Shown one piece after another: positions 8,084-15,765 of a stretch of 64,000 bases of DNA. Source of the stretch: Sphaerobacter thermophilus DSM 20745 (lineage in GTDB: Bacteria; Chloroflexota; Chloroflexia; Thermomicrobiales; Thermomicrobiaceae); contig NC_013524.1 of NCBI RefSeq assembly GCF_000024985.1, forward strand, positions 868,001-932,000, read 5' to 3'. Below the pieces are notes generated by a model that saw only the letters and a program-made list of their open reading frames with translations, searched no databases and had not been told where the DNA came from. The stretch's first letter is position 1, and the number at the start of each line of letters is the position of its first letter. The position numbers were made by a program, and so were the translations under genes.

Positions 8084-8265
8084 GCGTCATGCGTCATGCG
8101 TCATACGTCACGCGTGTTCCGTGTTGCGTGTTTCGTGTTCCGTGGTTCGTCATGGCGAGTCGGAGCCCAAGCTAACGGACCGCGCGACACGCAACACGGA
8201 ACACGCATCACGCATCACGCACCAGTATGACGCATGACAGGTGACGTATGACGAATGACGTCTCG
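8084..8265. repeat. Tandem and inverted short-repeat cluster
   Basis: The left part is a run of 7-mers: CATGCGT three times, then CATACGT and CACGCGT. GCGTGTTCCGTGTTGCGTG at 8112-8130 recurs exactly inverted at 8188-8206. The right part repeats ACGCATCACGCATCACGC and related units up to about 8265. A related cluster is at 20598-20633. No gene is visible in this gap. Confidence 0.8.
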
Positions 8266-8326
8266 GATTCCCCTACCCCGTCTCACAGACCCAGGCGCGC
8301 GGCCCGCCGGGCCGCTCGGGGTGCCA

Positions 8327-8725
8327 TCACTGGTTGCCGCTGGGGTAGGAGATCTCGTAGCCGGTACCGCGGCGGGGGATGGCGAGGGCGACGAGGCGCC
8401 GGGTGTCGTCCAGCTCGGCGCGCAGCGTCGCCTGCGCGGCGCGGACCTGCTCCCGGTCGATCCCCTCCTCCGGCACGCTCAGGGTGATGTAGGCGGAGTC
8501 GGGGTCCACGTCTACATACTCGGCGGCGACGGGGTCGTCCGTCCAGGGCTGGAGTGCAGCGGTCAAGTCGAGGCCGGGCGGCGGCACGATCTCGACACCA
8601 ACCAGCCGGCCGCCCTCTCCGACGTCGACGTAGCCCGGCAAATCGACCGTCCGGCTGGTCTCCCCCGGCTCGCGGTCGAGTGAGAGGCGCAGGGAGTTGG
8701 TGGTCGGGTCGTAGCGGAGACGCAT
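8327..8725 (-). CDS. DUF2283-type protein
   Basis: This 132-aa protein has an N-terminal half (1-50) that matches the DUF2283 pattern: MRLRYDPTTNSLRLSLD, then a central YVDVGEGGRLVGVEIV segment. Such proteins are small beta-sheet proteins of unknown function. The C-terminal 80 residues are acidic and unassigned. The ATG has AAGGA eight bases upstream. It lies just upstream of nothing obvious on its strand and follows the iron-transport ATPase gene by 38 bases, so it may be the last gene of that operon; this is only inference from spacing. Confidence 0.7.
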   Translation of the reverse strand: MRLRYDPTTNSLRLSLDREPGETSRTVDLPGYVDVGEGGRLVGVEIVPPPGLDLTAALQPWTDDPVAAEYVDVDPDSAYITLSVPEEGIDREQVRAAQATLRAELDDTRRLVALAIPRRGTGYEISYPSGNQ

Positions 8726-8763
8726 GGCGTGTCCTTATGTCCAGTGGCGAGGGGCGGGTCGCG

Positions 8764-9837
8764 CTAGCCGCGCGGCGCGGTCAGGCCGATGCGGGCGTCG
8801 GCGTCGTAGGCGGCGAGCCGGCTCCGGTTGCAGCGGACGCGGACGCGGGTGCCCGGCGCCAGGTCGACGTGCGACGGCTGGTTCGACAGGAGCTGGACGC
8901 CGCACGGGAGCTGCACCAGATAGGTGTACTCCGCGCCGTTGAAGGTGCGCGAGGTGATGACGGCGATGCCCTCGGAGTCCTCCTCAAGGCTGACGTCGCG
9001 CGGGCGGATCAGGAGTTCGACAAGTTGCGGCCCGGCCGGGTTCTCCAGCCCGAAGCGGCCGAGGTCCGACTCGGCCACGTCCCCGGCGACGCGGGCCGGG
9101 ACAAACGTGCCCTGCCCGACGAAGCGGGCGACGGCGCGGGTCGCGGGGAAGTGGTAGACCACGTCCGGCGTGTCGATCTGCTCCACGCGCCCCTGGAGCA
9201 TCACTGCCACACGGTCCGCCACGGTCATGGCTTCCTGCTGGTCGTGCGTCACCAGGATTGCGGTCGTCTCGGTCGCCTTGAGCAGGGCGCGCACCTCGGC
9301 GCGCATCTGGGTGCGCAACTCGGTGTCGAGGTTGGAGAAGGGCTCGTCGAGCAGCAACACGTGCGGGCGCGGCGCCAGGGCGCGGGCGATCGCCACGCGC
9401 TGCTGCTGGCCGCCCGAAAGCTGGTGCGGGTAACGGTGGGCGACGCCTTCAAGGCCGGTCAGCGCCAGCAGATCATCCACGCGCGAGCGGCGCTCGGCTG
9501 ACGAGAGGTGCCCGAGGCCGAAGGCGATGTTGTCGGCCACGCTCAGGTGCGGGAAGAGGGCGTAGTCCTGGAAGACCATACCGACTCCGCGGCGCTCCGG
9601 GGGCACGAAGGTGCCGTTCCCGTCGGCGACGCAACGGCCGGCGATGGCGATGGCCCCGGTGTCGGGGCGCTCAAAGCCTGCGATGAGCCGGAGCGTGGTG
9701 GTCTTGCCGCACCCGCTGGGGCCGAGGAGCGCCACGATCTCGCCCGGCGCGATGGCGACACTCACCTCGCGGACGGCCGGCTCAGCGGCGCCCGGGAAAC
9801 GCTTACTGACTTGTGTCAGCTCGATCGCCGCGTGCAT
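8764..9837 (-). CDS. fbpC: Ferric iron ABC transporter, ATP-binding protein
   Basis: This 357-aa ABC ATPase powers iron import with the permease and binding protein encoded upstream. Walker A is GPSGCGKTT (about 39-47), the Q-loop lies in VFQDYALFPHLSV, the ABC signature is LSGGQQQR (about 141), Walker B is VLLLDEPFSNLD and the switch His is in VTHDQQEAM. A TOBE-type C-terminal domain (about 280-355) is present, as in FbpC/PotA-type ATPases. The gene starts 191 bases after the permease stop, and that gap is filled by a dispersed palindromic repeat, so the operon has been interrupted by repeat insertion. An alternative substrate such as thiamine cannot be excluded from this subunit alone. Confidence 0.9.
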   Translation of the reverse strand: MHAAIELTQVSKRFPGAAEPAVREVSVAIAPGEIVALLGPSGCGKTTTLRLIAGFERPDTGAIAIAGRCVADGNGTFVPPERRGVGMVFQDYALFPHLSVADNIAFGLGHLSSAERRSRVDDLLALTGLEGVAHRYPHQLSGGQQQRVAIARALAPRPHVLLLDEPFSNLDTELRTQMRAEVRALLKATETTAILVTHDQQEAMTVADRVAVMLQGRVEQIDTPDVVYHFPATRAVARFVGQGTFVPARVAGDVAESDLGRFGLENPAGPQLVELLIRPRDVSLEEDSEGIAVITSRTFNGAEYTYLVQLPCGVQLLSNQPSHVDLAPGTRVRVRCNRSRLAAYDADARIGLTAPRG

Positions 9838-9910
9838 TCCTCTCCCCCGCCTGTCTGCCGGTCACTGCTGGGCGACCGGTCTGGGTTCAGTCTACCATTC
9901 GGGAAGCGGC

Positions 9911-10010
9911 CTTCACTTCCAACCCCTCTCCCAAGATAAAAAAGGGGCGAGATCCGTCGTCGTATTCCCCCTCTCCCAACTTTGGGAGAAAGGGCCAGTG
10001 AGTGAGGGCC
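9911..10010. repeat. Dispersed CCCTCTCCC palindromic repeat, copy B (inside fbp operon)
   Basis: AACCCCTCTCCC, an A-rich spacer and GGGGCGAG form a decayed palindrome, followed by CCCCCTCTCCCAACTTTGGGAG. It separates the permease and ATPase genes of the iron operon and may act as a processing or attenuation hairpin in the mRNA. Confidence 0.8.
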
Positions 10011-10028
10011 GACGCACGCACGTGCGAA

Positions 10029-11684
10029 TCACCCATCGCTCTTGCCCTCGCGCCAGGCAGTGACGGCCATCGGGACGGCCGAGAGCAGGATCAACAGCAG
10101 GGCTGGCGCGGCGGCCCGAGCCCAGAAGCCCTCGGCGGTCGCGCTCCAGACCTGTGTCGCCAGGGTGTCGAACCCGGTCGGTCGGAGCAGCAACGTCGCC
10201 GGGAGTTCCTTCATCACGGTCAGGAAGATGAGCGCCCCGGCGCTCAGGATGCCGGGGTAAGCCAGCGGCGCCGTGACGCGCAGCCAGACGCGCGGCGGTG
10301 AGTGGCCGAGGCTGCGGGCAGCCTCCTCCACGCGCGGGCTGACCTGCATCAGCGCGGCTCGCAGGGTGGCGAGCGCCTGGGGCAGGAAGCGGATGATGTA
10401 CGCCACGAGCAAGATGCCGAGCGTCTGGTAGAGCCAGGGCGCGTAGCGGGAGCCGAAGAAGACGAGCGCGAGCGCCACGACGATGCCCGGCAGGGCGTAG
10501 CCGAGATAGCTGAGCCGTTCGAGGACCCGGCTGAGCGGGCTCGAGTGGCGCACGGCCATGAGCGCGATCGGCGCCGCCGCCAGCACGGCGACCACGGCTG
10601 CGGCCAGCGAGACGGACACCGAGCTGAGCGCCGCGGACCAGACCAGCCACAGCGGCTCGCCGGCGCGCAACCCCCGGATCAACCAGTGGATGATCACGCC
10701 GATCGGGATCAGGAGCGTAACGCTGACGATCGCGGCACAGTAAGCCAGTGCCAGCGGTGTCCAGCGGCCCAGGCGCACGCGGGTCGGTGGGCGGCTGACG
10801 CCCACGGTGCTGCGGTGGTAGCGGGCACGGCCGCGGGCGCGCGCCTCCAGCGCCAGCACCACCCCGGTCATGGCGACGAGCACGAGTGACAGCCCTGCGG
10901 CCAGGGAGCGGTCAAAGGCGCCGCGGTATTGGTTGTAGATCGCGCGGGTAAAGACGTCGTAGCGCAGCAGTGAGACGGCGCCGAAGTCGCCCAGGACGTA
11001 GAGCGCGACGAGCAGCGAACCGGCCAGCAAGGCCGGGCGCAGGAGCGGCACGGTCACCCGCCGGAAGCTCTCCCACGGGCCGAGCCCCAGCGAACGGGCT
11101 GCCTCCTCCAGGGCCGGGTCAAGCCGGGCCATCGCCGAGCGGACTGCCAGGAGAACGTATGGGTAGCTCAGGAGCGTCAGCGTCAGCCAGGCGCCGAAGA
11201 AGCCGTAGATCTCCGGCAGCCGCTCGATGCCGAAGATGACCTCCAGCAGGCCCTGGAGTACCCCGCGTGGCCCGAGCGCGGCGATGAGGACATAGCCCCC
11301 AACGTAGCTCGGGATCACCAGCGGCAGTGCGGTGAGGACCGACCAGAGGCGCCGGCCCGGCAGATCGGTCCGCACCGTGAGCCAGGCCAGCGGCAGTGCT
11401 ATCGCCGCCGAGGCGGCAGTCACAGCCGCTGAGAGGAGGAGCGAGTTGCGGATGAGCATCAGCGTCCGGTCGCGCCAGAGCAGATCGAACAGCTCGGGGC
11501 CGGCCTGGGCGGCGCGCAGGACGAGGTAGACCAGCGGGGCGACCATGAGCAGCGCCACGACGAGCGCCGGGAGCACCAGCAGCGGCGGGACGGGCGCGCC
11601 GTCCCAGAGGCGGCGGCTTGCCCGCGCCGGTTGGGTGCTCGGCGTCGCGGTCGGTTGCGGCATTGAGGCCCCGCTGGTCGTCAT
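10029..11684 (-). CDS. fbpB: Ferric iron ABC transporter, permease (two fused permease halves)
   Basis: This 551-aa integral membrane protein has about twelve hydrophobic segments in two homologous halves, as in FbpB and ThiP permeases. Each half carries an EAA loop for ATPase contact: EEAARSLGLGPWESFRRVTVPLLRPA (window about 11043-11120) and EEAARSLGHSPPRVWLRVTAPLAYP (about 10258-10335). The first ~30 residues are a cytoplasmic low-complexity tail. The start lies two bases after the stop of the binding-protein gene, indicating tight translational coupling. It forms the membrane channel for Fe3+ released by FbpA. Confidence 0.92.
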   Translation of the reverse strand: MTTSGASMPQPTATPSTQPARASRRLWDGAPVPPLLVLPALVVALLMVAPLVYLVLRAAQAGPELFDLLWRDRTLMLIRNSLLLSAAVTAASAAIALPLAWLTVRTDLPGRRLWSVLTALPLVIPSYVGGYVLIAALGPRGVLQGLLEVIFGIERLPEIYGFFGAWLTLTLLSYPYVLLAVRSAMARLDPALEEAARSLGLGPWESFRRVTVPLLRPALLAGSLLVALYVLGDFGAVSLLRYDVFTRAIYNQYRGAFDRSLAAGLSLVLVAMTGVVLALEARARGRARYHRSTVGVSRPPTRVRLGRWTPLALAYCAAIVSVTLLIPIGVIIHWLIRGLRAGEPLWLVWSAALSSVSVSLAAAVVAVLAAAPIALMAVRHSSPLSRVLERLSYLGYALPGIVVALALVFFGSRYAPWLYQTLGILLVAYIIRFLPQALATLRAALMQVSPRVEEAARSLGHSPPRVWLRVTAPLAYPGILSAGALIFLTVMKELPATLLLRPTGFDTLATQVWSATAEGFWARAAAPALLLILLSAVPMAVTAWREGKSDG

Positions 11685-11686
11685 GG

Positions 11687-12871
11687 CTACAGCAGCCCCA
11701 CGTCGCGCAGCATCTCGAGCGTTGCCTCCAGGTCGGCCAGATCCGACAGGTCGATGTCGGGTGTCTGGATCTCGCTCAGCGGGACGAGGTTCGGGTCGGT
11801 CGGCACGCCCGCGACCAGCGGGTACTCATGGGTCTCCTCGGCGAAGTAGGTCTGCGCCTCGGGGCTGAGCATGTAGCGGATGAAGGCGATGGCCTGCTCC
11901 TGGTTCTTGGCCGTGGTGAGAATCCCGGCACCGGCCACGTTGACCAGCGCGCCCGGGTCGCCGTTGCGATAGATGTAGTTCCGTGCCGGCAGATCCCCGC
12001 CCGCCTCGGCGAGCTGGCGCATGAGATAGTAGTGGTTGACGAACCCGGCGTCGATCTCTCCGTCGATGACGGCGCTGACGATCGCATTGTTGTTCTCGAA
12101 CACCCGGGCGCCGTTGTCCCGAATCCCCTCCAGCCATGCGCGGGCCACGTCATCGCCGCGCAGCACGCGGATCGCCGTGACTGCGGCCTGGAAGGAGGCG
12201 TTGGTCGGCGCCCAGCCGAGCCGGTCCTTCCACACCGGGTCGGTGAAGTCGAGGATCGAGGGCGGGATGTCTGACTCGCTGAGACGCTCGGTGTTGTAGA
12301 CCACGGCACGCGCCCGGCCGCTGATCCCGACCCAGAGACCGTCCGGGGAGCGGAAGCGCGCCTCCACCAGGTCCAGCACGTCCGCCGGGAGTTCGGCCAG
12401 AAGCCCCTCGCGGGCGACCGCGCCGAGCGCGCCGGCGTCCTGCGCGAAGAAGATGTCGGCAGGGCTGCTCTGCCCCTCCTCCAGGATGGCGGCGGCCATC
12501 TCGGCCGTGTCCCCGTAGCGCACCTTGACCTCAACGCCGGAGGCCGCGGCGAACTGGTCGACGATTGCCTGGATCAACTGCTCCGAGCGGCCGGAGTAGA
12601 CGGTCAGCGAGCCGCCGACCGTGCCGGTGGCCGGCGCGCCGGCCGGAGTGCCAGCCGGGGTGCTCGCAGGCGTCGCGGCGGCTGACGTCGCCGTGGCTGC
12701 CGAACCGCCGCTACCGGTACCGGCCTGGCTGGTGGCGGTCGGCGCCGCGGTCGATGCTGGATTGTCTTCTCCACCGCAGGCAGCCAGCACCGGTGCAGCC
12801 AGCGACGCGCCGGCCAGACCGGCCAGCGCACGGATGATGTCGCGTCTACTCACTGAGCGGTTTGTGTTCAC
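11687..12871 (-). CDS. fbpA: Ferric iron ABC transporter, substrate-binding lipoprotein
   Basis: This 394-aa lipoprotein captures ferric iron outside the membrane. The signal region SRRDIIRALAGLAGASLAAPVLAACGG combines a twin-arginine-like SRRD motif with a lipobox LAAC. A Ser/Thr/Ala/Gly-rich linker (about 36-85) precedes the binding domain, which opens with GGSLTVYSGR. The adjacent tyrosines in FVNHYYLMRQL match the paired Tyr iron ligands of FbpA proteins. The GTG start has GGAGGGG upstream. It is the first gene of the fbpABC operon and follows the promoter and dyad at 12948-13003. Confidence 0.93.
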   Translation of the reverse strand: MNTNRSVSRRDIIRALAGLAGASLAAPVLAACGGEDNPASTAAPTATSQAGTGSGGSAATATSAAATPASTPAGTPAGAPATGTVGGSLTVYSGRSEQLIQAIVDQFAAASGVEVKVRYGDTAEMAAAILEEGQSSPADIFFAQDAGALGAVAREGLLAELPADVLDLVEARFRSPDGLWVGISGRARAVVYNTERLSESDIPPSILDFTDPVWKDRLGWAPTNASFQAAVTAIRVLRGDDVARAWLEGIRDNGARVFENNNAIVSAVIDGEIDAGFVNHYYLMRQLAEAGGDLPARNYIYRNGDPGALVNVAGAGILTTAKNQEQAIAFIRYMLSPEAQTYFAEETHEYPLVAGVPTDPNLVPLSEIQTPDIDLSDLADLEATLEMLRDVGLL

Positions 12872-12947
12872 GTCCCCTCCGCGCCTTCGCGCCTATGCGC
12901 CCCTCGCGCGGGGCGCAGCACACAGTCTCACTTACAATGGGATGCGC

Positions 12948-12972
12948 AATCCCGACCTGCGCAGTCGGGATT
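12948..12972. promoter_or_regulatory. Perfect operator-like dyad at the fbpA transcription start
   Basis: AATCCCGAC, a 7-base spacer and GTCGGGATT make a perfect 9-bp inverted repeat, placed directly downstream of the -10 hexamer. That is the position expected for a repressor site. The sequence does not look like a Fur box or a DtxR/IdeR box. It could also form an RNA hairpin at the 5' end of the message. Confidence 0.65.
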
Positions 12973-12973
12973 T

Positions 12974-13003
12974 AGAGTACGAGGCGTGGTGTGGCCTTGT
13001 CAA
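12974..13003 (-). promoter_or_regulatory. Promoter of the fbpABC operon
   Basis: Minus-strand TTGACA (complement of 12998-13003), 18 bases, and TACTCT (complement of 12974-12979). The leader to fbpA would be about 95 bases. Confidence 0.7.
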
Positions 13004-13053
13004 GAGGGCACGGCTCACATAGGGCAGCCTAGGGTTTGGCACTGGGGCGCGGA

Positions 13054-13386
13054 TCACGACCGCGATTCGGCGGTGGATACGTGGGCCGGCCGGCGGCGCG
13101 CGACGATACACGGGGTGATCGCGTCGGCGAGCGCATCGAACGCGTCGCGGATCGCGACGCCGGGCGTGCTCCCCTCGCCGGTGGCGGTCAGGTCGCGGTC
13201 CTCCAGCCGGAGGAGGAGGTGGACGGTGTAGTCCTCCCGATCGGGGCGGTGGGTAAGCGTGACGTCGATAAGCGGCGGATCCTGCAGCGCCCCGCGCAGG
13301 CGATGCGTGAGGAGGGCGGCCTCGCGTGCCAGGGTGGCGTGGAGGGCCGTCGTCAACAGGTCCGGGTTGTTGCTGTGGATCCGCAT
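13054..13386 (-). CDS. S30AE/HPF-like ribosome-associated protein (short form)
   Basis: This 110-aa protein resembles the N-terminal S30AE domain of hibernation-promoting factor and RaiA: a first strand and helix (MRIHSNNPDLLTTALHATLAREAALLTHRL), then a basic-acidic strand pair VDVTLTHRP-like and LLLRLEDRDLTATGEG, then an AIRDAFDALADAI helix. Length matches short-form HPF without the C-terminal dimerisation domain. The start at 13386 has GGAG eight bases before. If the assignment is right it binds the 30S decoding site during slow growth. Similarity is by pattern only, so the function is tentative. Confidence 0.55.
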   Translation of the reverse strand: MRIHSNNPDLLTTALHATLAREAALLTHRLRGALQDPPLIDVTLTHRPDREDYTVHLLLRLEDRDLTATGEGSTPGVAIRDAFDALADAITPCIVARRRPAHVSTAESRS

Positions 13387-13732
13387 CGGGTCATCTCCAG
13401 GCGTTGTTGGCGGGCTTGTACCCCGGCGCCGGTGCCGGGCTAGATCCATCGTGCGGTAGCGGGCGCGGCAAAGGCATCGACACCGCACCCAGCGACGCGA
13501 CAATGCCGTGCACGTTTGGCTGGTGTTACTCCGAGGTGGGCAGTGCAACGCGGTGGGTCTGCCGGACCCAGTGGGGGAATGCAGCCGCGACGGGGGCAGC
13601 GGGTGCTCCACCCGCGACGGTGAGCCTCAACCGCTCCTCGTTCGTTCTAGCCATGGGCGGGCACCGGCTCGCCTGGCACGCAGCGGACCGGTGCCCGCCA
13701 AACCTGGAACGGATCGGAATCGGAGGTTGTTC
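13387..13732 (+). other. Structured leader or intergenic region before the secreted propeller gene
   Basis: No gene is credible here. The stretch carries a GCGGGTG-CTC-CACCCGC hairpin at about 13589-13605 followed by GACGGTGAGCCTC, and a perfect 12-bp hairpin GGCGGGCACCGG/CCGGTGCCCGCC (13656-13667 with 13688-13699) that ends 34 bases before the GTG start. The arrangement faintly recalls a c-di-GMP-I or cobalamin aptamer, but the conserved cores are not met. Confidence 0.35.
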
Positions 13733-15661
13733 GTGCGCAGACCGAGGTCGCAACCCCGGATCGCGCGCATGCTCGCTCTCATCGTCATCCTCAGCGCGCT
13801 CCCCCTCGCACCGTCTCTTGCCGTTACCGCCGCCAGCATCCAACCGTCCGGCCTGGTCGCCTACCTGGACCGCGGCAACAACCTGTGGGTCAGCCAGGAC
13901 AGCGGCGCAGGCGCAGTCCAGCTCACCACAGCGGGCGGCTACACGGGGTTTGTCTGGTCGCCCGACGGCACCCGCCTGGCCGCCGTCGGCCCGGTCAGCG
14001 GCGGCGCGGGCGTGTCGCTGGTCGGGACCGACCCGAGCTTCGGCGTGCGTGAGCTGCACACCGGTACCGCGCCCGCCTGGTCCCCGGATAGCCGCCGCGT
14101 CGCGATCATCGACGGGGGGACGGTCCACATCTACGACCGCGAGGGAGGCTACCAGCGCAGCGTCGGTGTCGGAGCCGACGCCATCCAGTGGTCGCCCGAC
14201 GGCCGGCGCATCGGCTTCACCCGCTGGCTGAGCGACCCCTACGGCACCGGCTGCGCCATCCGCGACCTCGGCTGGATCGACGCTGACACCGGCGCGAGCC
14301 ACGGCGTCGCCCGCACGTTCGGCAAGTTCGCGTGGGCCGGGGACGGCGCTCGGCTCCTCTACGTCTCCGCGGACGACGGCACCGTTCGCGCCTTCGACAC
14401 CCGCTCCGGCTCCGGGCAGCGCCTCTCCTCTCGGTCGGCCAATCCCTGCGGTGGGCCCTTCTTCACCAGCAACGACGGCCGCACGCTCTTCTTCCTGGAC
14501 TACGGCGCGGGTGGGCGCGACCTCGTCGCCGTCAACCTGTCGTCGCTCCAAGAGCGGGTCTACCGGAACCTGCCGATCGGCTACCCGGCGCGCACGCTGC
14601 CCGACAGCTACGTCTCGGTCGACCCGCTGGCGCGCTTCGCCTACGTGGTGCAGACGTATCCGACCACCATCACCCGGGTCGATCTCCAGTCCGGCGCGCT
14701 CCAGCAGATGCTCTTCAACGACTACCGCATGGTGCTCGGCTTCTCGCCCGACCGCGACCGGGTCGCCCTGCTCGCCACACCCTACGGTGAGCCGAGCGTG
14801 ACCTACATCCGCGATCTGACCACCGGCGAGGAGACCGCCTTCACCAACGTTGGCTGGCTCGCCTGGCAGGGGACGCCGATCACCGCCTCCACCGTGGATG
14901 CCTGGACCCGCGTCTGGGATCGGGAGGACCGCCCGGTCGCGGCGCTCGCGGCACACCGCACCTGGATCTGGGGCCCGGCCCCCTTCGCCACCCGCCAGGA
15001 GCCCTATCTCGAGGCGCCCGGTGGCCGTCGCGCGGTGCAGTACTACGACAAGAGCCGTATGGAGGTGACGCATCCCGACGGCGATCAGAGCAGCCGCTGG
15101 TACGTCACCAACGGCCTGCTGGTCAAAGAGTTGATCACCGGCCAGATGCAGGTCGGTGACGCCAGCTTCGTCGAGCGCGGCCCGGCACATGTCCCGGTGG
15201 CGGGGGACCCGGACGACACGCTTGGTCCGACCTACGCCACGCTCCAGGGTGTGCTCTCGGCCCCGCCGACCCCGGCCGGCACCGAGATCCGCGCGAGCAT
15301 CGACCGGCACGGCAATGTCGGCAGCGACGGGCCGGGTGGCGTCTTCGCCCAGGAGTACATCCCGGACACCAACCACACCATCGCCGACGTCTTCTGGGCC
15401 TACCTCAACTCGCGCGGACTGGTCTGGGACGGGGCGAACTTCGTCGACGGGAAGCTGTTCGAGCCGACCTTCTTCGCCACCGGCTTCCCGATCACCGAAC
15501 CCTACTGGACCAAGGCCAAGGTCGGGGGCGAGGTGAAGGACGTTCTCGTGCAGTGCTTCGAGCGGCGCTGCCTGACCTACACGCCGTCCAACCCGGAGGG
15601 GTGGAAGGTCGAGATGGGCAACGTCGGCCGTCACTACTACGCCTGGCGTTACGGCGGCTGA
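13733..15661 (+). CDS. Secreted beta-propeller protein with C-terminal conserved module
   Basis: This 642-aa exported protein begins with a basic N-terminus and signal peptide (ARMLALIVILSALPLAPSLAVTAAS). Residues ~40-370 are a TolB/WD40-like PD40 propeller with repeating SPDG/SPDS blades (FVWSPDGTRLA, PAWSPDSRRVA, IQWSPDGRRIG). Residues ~380-642 form a separate module beginning near VWDREDRPVAAL and ending PITEPYWTKAKVGGEVKD, VQCFERRCLTYTP and NVGRHYYAWRY. The same module is at the N-terminal side of the protein at 50521-52314. GTG at 13733 is chosen because GGAGG precedes it. Its role is unknown; an extracellular binding or scaffold job is only a guess. Confidence 0.8.
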   Translation: MRRPRSQPRIARMLALIVILSALPLAPSLAVTAASIQPSGLVAYLDRGNNLWVSQDSGAGAVQLTTAGGYTGFVWSPDGTRLAAVGPVSGGAGVSLVGTDPSFGVRELHTGTAPAWSPDSRRVAIIDGGTVHIYDREGGYQRSVGVGADAIQWSPDGRRIGFTRWLSDPYGTGCAIRDLGWIDADTGASHGVARTFGKFAWAGDGARLLYVSADDGTVRAFDTRSGSGQRLSSRSANPCGGPFFTSNDGRTLFFLDYGAGGRDLVAVNLSSLQERVYRNLPIGYPARTLPDSYVSVDPLARFAYVVQTYPTTITRVDLQSGALQQMLFNDYRMVLGFSPDRDRVALLATPYGEPSVTYIRDLTTGEETAFTNVGWLAWQGTPITASTVDAWTRVWDREDRPVAALAAHRTWIWGPAPFATRQEPYLEAPGGRRAVQYYDKSRMEVTHPDGDQSSRWYVTNGLLVKELITGQMQVGDASFVERGPAHVPVAGDPDDTLGPTYATLQGVLSAPPTPAGTEIRASIDRHGNVGSDGPGGVFAQEYIPDTNHTIADVFWAYLNSRGLVWDGANFVDGKLFEPTFFATGFPITEPYWTKAKVGGEVKDVLVQCFERRCLTYTPSNPEGWKVEMGNVGRHYYAWRYGG

Positions 15662-15669
15662 TGTACGAG

Positions 15670-15697
15670 CGGGCGGCGGTTGCTAGCCACCGCCCGG
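15670..15697 (+). terminator. Hairpin after the secreted propeller gene
   Basis: GGGCGG-C-GG and CC-A-CCGCCC pair around TTGCTAG, ten bases past the stop codon. There is no T-run, so termination by this element is uncertain. Confidence 0.35.
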
Positions 15698-15765
15698 ACC
15701 CATCCACTGGCACCGGCCGCGGCCACCGTGCGCGCCGGGGCCAGCGTAGAGGGCCCGGGGCTCAA

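Noticed and set aside
12990-13012. Shared sequence TGTCAAGAGGGCAC between the fbp promoter (12999) and the IS right end (16783) as evidence of IS origin
   Set aside because: Only 14 bases match, most of it the -35 hexamer; no IS ends lie near 13 kb.
13560-13700. Cobalamin or c-di-GMP-I riboswitch
   Set aside because: GACGGTGAGCC and the neighbouring hairpins resemble parts of both, but the invariant elements (GCCACTG; GNRA loop with receptor and CGCAAAGCC) are absent. Kept only as a structured leader.
13526-15634. 700-codon minus-strand reading frame opposite the propeller gene
   Set aside because: Composition is Gly/Asp/Arg/Val-rich without domains, and the plus strand has a signal peptide and clear propeller repeats.
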